NCBI GenBank assembly: GCA_029339195.1
Contig: JAPTJF010000117.1
Location: forward strand, 62,001-126,000
DNA from: Micractinium sp. NFX-FRZ
Taxonomy: Eukaryota > Chlorophyta > Trebouxiophyceae > Chlorellales > Chlorellaceae
Length of the DNA stretch: 64,000 nucleotides
Reading direction: 5' to 3'
The stretch's first letter is position 1, and each line of letters begins with the position of its first letter. The notes beneath the pieces are model-generated. The model did not search any database and was not told the origin of the DNA. It was given only the letters and a program-made list of their open reading frames with translations. The translations under genes and the position numbers were made by a program. Positions 56,842-64,000 of the stretch are shown one piece after another.

Positions 56842-59800
56842 CTACCGCTTGTACGCGGTGGGGATGGTGAGCATGTGCATGTTGCCATTCCCGCTGGCAG
56901 TGGCGCCGGCGGCTGTGGCGGCCTCCAGGCTCTGCAGCGCCGCGGGGCCCTCCTTCTCCAGAGCAAGCACCGTGGCAATCTGCGGGAGGGGCGGAATGGG
57001 GAGGGTGGGGTGAGTGGCCGGTATGAGGGCAGGGCAGGGGGGATGACGCTGGCGGGGGGGGGGGGGGCCATGGACGGAGGCGGCGGGGGCGGTGGGCAGG
57101 GAGGGAAAGGCTTGGCTCTAAGCCCCTTCAACCTCCCTGCCGTTCAAAGCGGGCAGCCCATCCGCGCCCACCTGCAAACATCAAAATTTTCCCCCTAAAG
57201 AGCCCACCAGGCACAGACGTGTGCCTGGGTCGCCTGGGAGGCACAGTGGTGCCGTGCGTTCACTCTTCTACACCCCCCGTTCACTACAGGCAACCTGGAA
57301 AGCCTGGGTGCCCGGTCGGTCGAGAGGCCCACCTGGTACACATCCGGGTAGAAGGGGTAGGACTGCACGATGGCGCGCGCCTTTTGCAGCGGGCTGAGGA
57401 TGGTCTTGAACACGGTGCCGATGAACTCCATCCCCGCCAGGTGCTCCTCCTGCAGGTTGGCCTTGAGCTCAGCCGTGCACTCGTTGACCTGCAGCGCCGG
57501 GGGGGCAGAGGGTGGGCAAACAAGATGTAAGTGGATGAACAGGAATGTGACTGCACAGCTGATCCTCACGCAGGTTGGCCTCAAGCTCGGCGGTGCGCTC
57601 GTTGAACGGCAGCGCAGGGGGGGAAGAGGGGGTGGCCAGCAACACACATGGGGGTGAAGAGAAGCGGAGGGTGATGTCACGACGCCACCCAACGACACTC
57701 GCCGTTGCCTGTTCCTCCACCACCCTCCCTCAACTCCTGCCGCAGAGCAACCATCGATTGGCTGAGATGCAACGTAATTGAACCGCCCCGGAGCGTCACC
57801 TTTCTGCTGCACCTCCCCTCCCGCCCCCACCCCCTGCGCCCCCACCCCCTGCCCTGCCAGTGCCACCCCGCTGGTGGTGGCCCACCTTGAGCGTCTCGCT
57901 GATGACCGACTGCAGGGCCATCATGCGGTCCGGGATGTTGACCATCTGCAGCTTAGACAGGATGCCGCGGCGCTCCTCCATCACCTGCGGGGGGGGGCGG
58001 CCGGGGGCGGGTTGGCGGGGGCGGGGCGGGGCGGGGCGGAAGGTCGGAGGCGGTGGCGGTAGGCGGAGTGGCGGGGACGGGGCAATGAGAAAGGGGCGGC
58101 GAGTTTGGAGCAGGGTCGATAGGCGGGGGGGGGAGTGTGGGGCAGCCCGGACGGTGCAGAAGGGCAGGAGGCAGACAGGAGCGGCAGCCTGCTGGCTGGC
58201 CTGGGCTGCTCGGCACTCCTGCAGCTGAACGCCAGCCTGTGGGTGCATGCGTGCAGGCCAATAACTGCTGGCCTGGCCTGCCATCTGCACCCCCACGCAC
58301 ACCACATATGCAAGTACACGACCTCTTCTGCTTCCCTGCTGACACATACACACACACCTTGGTCATGCGGCGCAGGAAGATGCCGCGCAGGCTCACAATC
58401 TGCGCACCCTGGTCGGTGCTGCAGCGTGGCGGTGGCGAGAGGAGGGGCAAAGGGCATGGCGGACGGAAACGTGAGCTCGCAAGCAGGGAGACGGGCAGGC
58501 ACATGGCGCAGCACATGGCGCTAGCAAGTGCAACCACAGCTGCAGCAACCACAGTTGCAGCCACAAAACCGCTGCCCCAGGCTCAGCCTCAGCCTCAGCA
58601 GCACCCAACCTCGTCATCATCAACAAGGCCAGCACCGCAGCTGTCTGCCCGTCCCCGACCCTGCCCCTCCCCCGCCCCAGGCACCTGAGCTGCAGGCTCT
58701 GCGTGACCGCCGACCAGCGCTGGCGGTCCTCCGCCGTCACCCCGCTGCGCCCGTCGTCCAGCGTGGCGGCAATCAGCTTCTGCATGTTGGTGGGGTGCAG
58801 CACGGCTGTGTACATGCACAGCTGCCCCGCCTGGTCCAGCACGGCGCACAGCGCCTGCATCGCCTGCTGGTGCCGCTGGTCGCTGGTGTCGGGGCAGCCC
58901 TCGATCTGCGGGCGGGAGCAAGAAGGTTTGCGGGCGGGAGCAAGAAGGAAGGTGGAGGCGGTGCGGGTTAATAGAATGTATGGAAGGTTGTATGCGACCA
59001 GGTAGCGCTGGAACAATCAAACAAAAATCTGTGGGGTCGGGGCGGCCCTCGGATTTCTAGCAGGGCAGGCCAGAGGGCGGGGAGTGAGGCAATGGGAGGG
59101 CAAGGAAGCGGGGGCAAGCGGGCTGCAAGCTGGGGCATGGCAGGGCAACGAGCAAGCACAGCGTACCCAGCGGGCACGGCAGACACAACATCATGCATCA
59201 GCCGCGCAGTCAACGGGGCTGTCGCCCAGCTGCAGGCCCGCCTCCTACCGCCACGCAGCGCGGGCACAGCAGGCACTGCACGCGCGGCAGCAGCGTGCCC
59301 AGCACGCCCAGCGCACCTGCACCAGGATGTTGCCCAGCTCCCGCACCGTCTCCTTCCACCTGCCAATGACCACCTCGCTGGGCATCCCCTTGACCGCCTT
59401 GATCTCAGTGGTGGTCAGCGGGCCCGCCGTGGTGCCCAGCGCCAGCGCCCCGCCGCCGCCACCTGTCAGCAGCTTCTGGTTGGAGGACTGCAGGTAGTGG
59501 CTGCCCAGGTCAAACACCTGGAGAAGGGAAGAAGAAGAAATGGCAGCAGTGGGGAGAGGGGGAGAGGGGGGAGACAGTGGGTGCAAGAGCTGGCAGGCAG
59601 AGGTGGGAGCTGGCGAAGAGCGCCTTGGGCAGCGGCAGCTGAGCATCGTCCTCCGGGAGGCCGCCCTCATACGTGCTCGCCTTGTACCGTGGCATGCATG
59701 TGTCGCTTGGCCTGCCCCCCGACCAGACCAGCCCACCCACCCATGCTTGCACATGAGGCTCTACCTCCCCCAAACCTGCCTTCCCCGCCTGCTGCCCTGC

Positions 59801-61334
59801 GCAGGCCATCATGTTCTCCACCCCCTCCTTGCGCCCGCCCCAACCCTGCATTTGGCCTCAACAGCCTGCACCTGCCGCTTGTCTCGTCCTGCGGCAAGCC
59901 ACCCCATCACCCTCTGCCCCGCCTCAACTCCCCACTGCTTGCCAGGCTTCAAAAGACGGCCCTCCTCACCTGCTGCTCATCCTGCAGCATGCGGATGTGC
60001 TCATCCCGCAGCGCCAGCACCTTCTCCAGAATCGTGTTCCTGTTCTTCAGCGAGTTGTTCTCCACACGCAGCTTGCTCAGCTCGCCGCTCATGTCCTCCA
60101 GCTGCTCCCCCATGTCCTTCATCTTGGCTTTCTGCAGGATCATAGGAAATGCACATGGCAAGGAACAGGTGAAGGAGAGTAGCAATGAAGGGCAGCAGGT
60201 AATGGAGCCGCCCGTGTCCCACAGCTGCTCACTCATGCCCTTCATCTTGGCTTTCTGCAGCGGGGGAGCAAGGGAGTGAATCACAAAGGCAATGGCAGGA
60301 AATCAGAGCCGCAGTTTTCCCCAGCTGCTTTCCTCTGCGTCAAAATGCCGTTCTGCAGGGAGATGGTGTGTAGTTGGAAATGGCGAATTGAGGAGCAGGA
60401 CGGTTGAGCGCTGCTCGGGAGCTGTGGCAAACAGGGCGGAGGTGTGGCGCACTGGGTGGGCGGCAGCGGCCAGAAAGGCTAGATGGAGCAGGGACGCAGC
60501 AAGGCGGCTGATCAGCGGTGAGCGGGCCGGGAGATGGCGGGGCAGCTGTGCTGGCAGTAGCCAGGAAGCCGCGCAGCAGGTGCTCAGTACTCGCGGCAGC
60601 CAAGGCACCGCCGGCCACATACTTAACGGTGCGTGGGACAACAGCCGCTCCGAGTTCCCTGTTAGAAGCAAGCTGCTATCTGCCTGGCACGTGTTGCAAG
60701 CAACTAGAGCAATAAACACACAGCAGCTGCGCCACGGTAGCTGGCCGCTCCACACAGCACCAGTCACCCGCGCACCTGGCGCTCGCGGAACCGCTTCTGC
60801 GCTCGCCGGTTCTTCTCCTGCACCGCCGCCGCCCGCTGCTCTGCCGACTTCCTTCCGCCGCCAGTGGTGGTGCCGCCACCGCCGCTGCTATCTCCCGAGT
60901 CGTCGGGCAGGCGGCTGCTGGCCCCACCCGCCGCACTGCCGCCGCCGCCCATGCCGGTGTCGGGCAGCACAATAGTCGAGAAGAGGTTGGCAGCGGGCGC
61001 ATTCATGCCGGATGGCCCCCCAAAGCCGCCGGGCAGGCCGGGTAGGCCCTCGCCCGTGCGAAACGGGACCTGCCCTTGCATGAGGAGCGGATCGTTCAAG
61101 GTGCTTGGCCCCGCCTGCTGAAAGTAGCTCTGCATTTTTGGCATCGTCATCGGTAGCAGGGAGAGGAGTGGGGGAGGGGTGAGCGCGGCAGGGGCGTCCA
61201 AGCGTGCGCGCCGGCGGCTCGTCCCGTGTGCACCGCACCTGCAGGCCGTCTAGGTCCATCTCAGCGCCTCCGGCGCCAGCCATCCACTGCATGTTGTCGT
61301 CTTTGGCTGCCGCTGCGCCTCCAAAGCCCTCCAT
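56842..61334 (-). CDS. bZIP transcription factor with long helical C-terminal region
   Basis: Nuclear DNA-binding protein. Start ATG 61332-61334 (MEGFGGAAAAKDD). The second exon is Gly/Ser-rich and ends with the basic region NRRAQKRFRERQ (Asn-x7-Arg). The next exon (about 59970-60135) continues KAKMKDMGEQLEDMSGELSK and LRVENNSLKNRN, forming the leucine zipper. Later exons: VVIGRWKETVRELGNILVQ, MQALCAVLDQAGQLCMYTAVL, RWSAVTQSLQL, GIFLRRMTK, EERRGILSKLQMVNIPDRM, ELKANLQEEHLAGMEFIGTVF, and a last exon ending MLTIPTAYKR (stop 56842-56844). About nine exons. The C-terminal region is helical and could bind partners or a ligand; a DOG1-like relation was considered but not established. Two acceptor-side exon edges are partly duplicated in the upstream introns. 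Confidence 0.85.
57430..57620. repeat. Duplicated acceptor-side exon edge in the bZIP gene (copy 1)
   Basis: The start of the exon encoding VNECTAELKANLQEEHL (57435-57489) is repeated in diverged form at about 57555-57612, where the frame reads FNERTAELEANLREDQL. In the upstream copy the acceptor AG reads CG, so it should no longer splice. Confidence 0.85.
60095..60262. repeat. Duplicated acceptor-side exon edge in the bZIP gene (copy 2)
   Basis: The zipper exon start (acceptor CTGCAG plus KAKMKDMGEQL, about 60100-60138) is repeated about 120 bp upstream at 60222-60259 as CTGCAG plus KAKMKGMSEQL. Here the acceptor AG is intact in both copies. Confidence 0.88.
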
Positions 61335-61947
61335 GGCAGCTGCTCACGCCGCTGTGCACTCTGGTCTGCACCGTGACTGCGTGTTGTGATTTACAAGGCT
61401 GCAGGAGGGAAGGCGTCGGTTTACCTGCTGCTAAGCGCTCCCGTCTCTCTTGGCACCGCCGCCCGCGTGGCGGGTTCCGTCATCCCTGCGGGCTGGCTCA
61501 CCGCCAGCACCATTCTTGCACGGGCTAGCACCTGACCCTGCCGGCTGGCCAGCATCTCTCAGCCGTGATGGGAACCCAAGACTGCGCGGCTGTAGGTGCT
61601 GGCTCCGCCTCTACAAGGACCGGTGCGAAGATGTCCCGTCGCCAGCTGGCGCGCCGCCTCGCCCGCAAAATATCACAAAAATCTCCGCCCCGCTCACTGC
61701 CATGTTCACAACTTTAAAGTCAACTTGTGCAGCAGGGGTCAGAGAAAAGGGAAGCAGAGAGCAAGGTGGAGCGGGAAGCAAGAAGGGGCAGAGCGGCTGG
61801 GGATGGAGGCGGAGGGGCGGGGGCAGCCGCACGATGGTTCAACCAGCGCGGTGTGTGCAGGTCCAGAAAACATGCCGGGGGGGCACCGGAACGTGCGTTT
61901 GACCAGCAGGAATTGCCCGGACAGCCTTCAAGTGCCCCTAAATATTC
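61335..61947. promoter_or_regulatory. Spacer and likely promoter of the bZIP gene
   Basis: About 0.6 kb between the stop of the last gene (minus) and the bZIP start (minus). It should hold the 3' UTR of one and the promoter of the other. No motif or RNA gene recognised. Confidence 0.5.
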
Positions 61948-63460
61948 TCATGACTTGGCCATGTTGCTCCACCACTGCCACAGCTGCTTAGAGGTGGCCA
62001 CGGGGTATGCCTCGCGCATTGCCGCCACCACCGCCTGCAGCTCCTCTTCCGTGCCCCGCTGCACCAGTTTGTCCACCCAGGCCCAGTCATCGGTGCTCCT
62101 GGTGTGGGCAGTGCACCGACGGCCAACCGCTCGCACCTGGCCCAGCAGCTTAAAGTCCACCACCAGCACGTTTCGGTTGCGCCTGCTCCCAGACACGCGC
62201 ACACAGCTGGGCAGCAGCGCCTGCAGGTTGGCATCAGCCTGCAGACGTAACGCCGTCGGGGGAGTGAGCAGGCGAGCCGAGCAAACTGCGGGACACTCAC
62301 AGCTCCAAGGCCAGCCATGCACAAGCACCACGCCCCAGCCCCAGCATGCTGAATTTGATGATCGCCCACCTCTGCACTCCACTCGTTGCTCTGCTTCTTG
62401 GCAGGCGGCGCCGCTGCAAATCCTGCCCCACTGCGTGTGCGCTTGCGCCCGCCGCCGCCTGCCTCGCCGCCTGCCGTCTCGTCCTCCTCTGCCTCCACTG
62501 CTGGCGTCGCCACCTTGATGTGCCAGGCCTGCATCTCTTTCTCTGCCGCTAGGAGCAGCGTCCGCAGTTCCTGCGCGCTGCTAGGTGCGGGCTCATTGCC
62601 AGAGAGCACTGCAGCCGCCTGCTGCACCGCTGGCAGGCCGCACTCTTGGGAGGCGGCCAACAGCTCACCCAGGTTGGGCAGGTCGGCGTTCCTGAAGCGG
62701 CGCCCCAGGCGCAGCAGCTCCTGCAGCTGGGTCAGTGGTGAGCTGTCGGGCCGTGCTGAGCTGGCAGGCTCGGCTGAGCTGGCAGGCTCGGCTGAGCTGG
62801 CGAGCTCCTGCGGTGGCTGGGTGGGCAGGGTGATGAAGAGGGCACCGCTGGTGCACTCGGCAATGTCGACATGCACGCCGTATTCCTCACCCAGCGCCGC
62901 CTGCACCTGCCCACGCAGGGACAGCACCACCCTGGCGCTCTCGCGCTGCAGCGGATTCCGCAGCACGGCTGGCGGCGGCAGGCCCTGCTCCAGGCTGCGT
63001 TGGGGGTCCAGGGCTGAGAGCTGCAACAGAGGCGGAGCAACAGCGGCGGAGCGGGGGCTTGGCTGTCAGGCTTGTTGCAGCAGCCAGCTGGCAGTGTGGG
63101 TTTCAGTGGGGAGCCCTCCATCCCTACCCACATGGCAGCCTGCCCAGCCCCTGCCGCCCCCTGGCCACCCACTGTCACCCAGTGCCTGCATCCACAACCA
63201 GCTGGCTGGCACCCACCTTGCCATCGAACAGCAGCTGCAGGAACGCCGCCACCAGGTGCTCCGGCTCGCTGCAGTCCACAGCCGCCCCCGCCTCCACCAG
63301 CTCTGAGAAGCGGTAGTAGCGTGGGGGCGCTGCCTCGCCCGCGCTGCTGCCGGCCTCTGGCGCCTGCGCTGGCGGCTCCTTTGTGGCTGCGGCACTGCCG
63401 CTGGGGCGAGTCTGCGGCTGCTCAGCATGCAGCTCGTCTGCGGCGCTGCCAGTAGCGTCT

Positions 63461-63520
<60 letters not shown>

Positions 63521-64000
63521 GGCTGCGCCTCCTCTTCCTCCTTGTCGTTGTCATCCTCGCCTGCCATGCTGGCCACGGCGCCCTCAGCTGCCGTGGCGGC
63601 GGCTTCTGCCGCTGCCAGGTACTGCTCCTCCATCTGCAGCAGGCACTGCAGCATGCCTGGCGCATCTGCCTCCTCCTCCTCCTCGCTGTCGTCAGCTGCA
63701 GCAGCTGCACTGCCGCTGCCACGCTCTTCCAGCATGCGCTCCACATCCCGGGCAGCGCCGACGGCGGCGGTGTGGTGCACATAAATCACCGCACCCTCGG
63801 TCTCCTCGGCTGCAGGCTGCTCTTGGAAGATGGGGTCGCGAGGCACAATCATAGCTGCGCGCCCAGCTGGCGTCCAGTTTAAGACACCCACGTAGCGCTG
63901 TGCCTGCTGCTGGTAGCATGGGTAGTAGCGGATGCTGCCGCTGTCGCCGCCGCCGCCGCTGCTAGGGCGCTCCACCATCAGAAAGTCGGCCTCGTTGTGA
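61948..64000 (-). CDS. Polyglutamine-containing protein of unknown function, likely nuclear, probably partial at the right edge
   Basis: Family not recognised. Three exons are visible: about 63220-64000, about 62380-63020 and 61948 to about 62240. An ATG at 63976-63978 (MVERPSSGG) is possible, but the frame stays open upstream (HNEADFL before it) to the window edge, so the start may lie outside. Features: RYYPCYQQQAQRYVGVLNWTP, an acidic stretch with EEEEE, about 19 glutamines, then RYYRFSELVEAGAAVD and LVAAFLQLLFDGK. Next are tandem AEPASS repeats (about 62755-62810) and two basic nuclear-localisation-like patches, GGRKRTRSG and PPAKKQS. The C-terminus NVLVVDFKLLGQVRAVG and AYPVATSKQLWQWWSN looks like a small folded domain. 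The length and low-complexity insertions suggest a regulatory nuclear protein; this is inference. Confidence 0.7.
62755..62810. repeat. 18-bp tandem repeat in coding sequence
   Basis: GAGCTGGCAGGCTCGGCT occurs about two and a half times in tandem, encoding AEPASS units in the last gene; 18 bp keeps the frame. Confidence 0.9.
63464..63522. repeat. (CTG)n / polyglutamine microsatellite in coding sequence
   Basis: About 19 consecutive CTG triplets on the plus strand are read as CAG (Gln) on the minus strand inside the last gene. Length changes here would keep the frame. Confidence 0.97.

Overview
This window is nuclear DNA from a green alga, most likely a Chlorella-like trebouxiophyte. The evidence is GC-rich sequence, genes split by many 50-300 bp introns with GTGAG-type donors and CAG acceptors, a proline-rich (PPSP) extracellular glycoprotein of the kind seen in volvocine and chlorellalean algae, plant-type mitochondrial genes, and a giant modular type I polyketide synthase (PKS). 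There are no operons, ribosome binding sites or other bacterial signatures. Species and chromosome cannot be named from the sequence alone.

Bases 1-30157 (minus strand) are the 5' part of one enormous PKS gene that runs off the left edge. Read N to C: acyl-CoA-ligase (AL) loading domain, a degenerate reductase-like linker, three tandem loading ACPs, module 1 (KS-DH-ER-KR-ACP), module 2 (KS-DH-KR-ACP-ACP), module 3 (KS-DH-KR-ACP-ACP), then module 4 (KS-DH-ER...) cut by the window edge. All four KS domains keep Cys-His-His and all four DH domains keep His and Asp. No module contains an acyltransferase: KS runs directly into DH. At least seven introns of this gene appear to be GC-AG. The chain predicted from module content is a ligase-activated starter extended with one saturated and two unsaturated C2 units, then a further reduced unit.

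Bases 31215-36022 hold two respiratory-chain genes in convergent orientation: a small complex I subunit (NDUFB11/ESSS type, plus) and the complex II iron-sulfur subunit SDHB (minus, ten exons). A conserved hypothetical gene with a likely organelle-targeting N-terminus (plus, 36264-38353) shares a 241 bp divergent promoter with SDHB.

Bases 38970-53200 hold two F-box/leucine-rich-repeat genes (minus) on either side of a plus-strand extracellular protein. That protein combines a PAN/Apple-like domain, a long PPSP rod, a jacalin-like segment and a vWD-like domain. The second F-box gene carries an 8-bp minisatellite at a point where its reading frame changes.

Bases 53976-64000 hold an LYR-motif mitochondrial assembly-type protein (plus), a bZIP transcription factor with a long helical C-terminal region (minus), and a probably nuclear polyglutamine-containing protein of unknown function (minus) that appears to continue past the right edge. 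Several genes carry short tandem copies of exon edges inside the adjacent intron (SDHB once, bZIP gene twice), a recurring pattern in this window.
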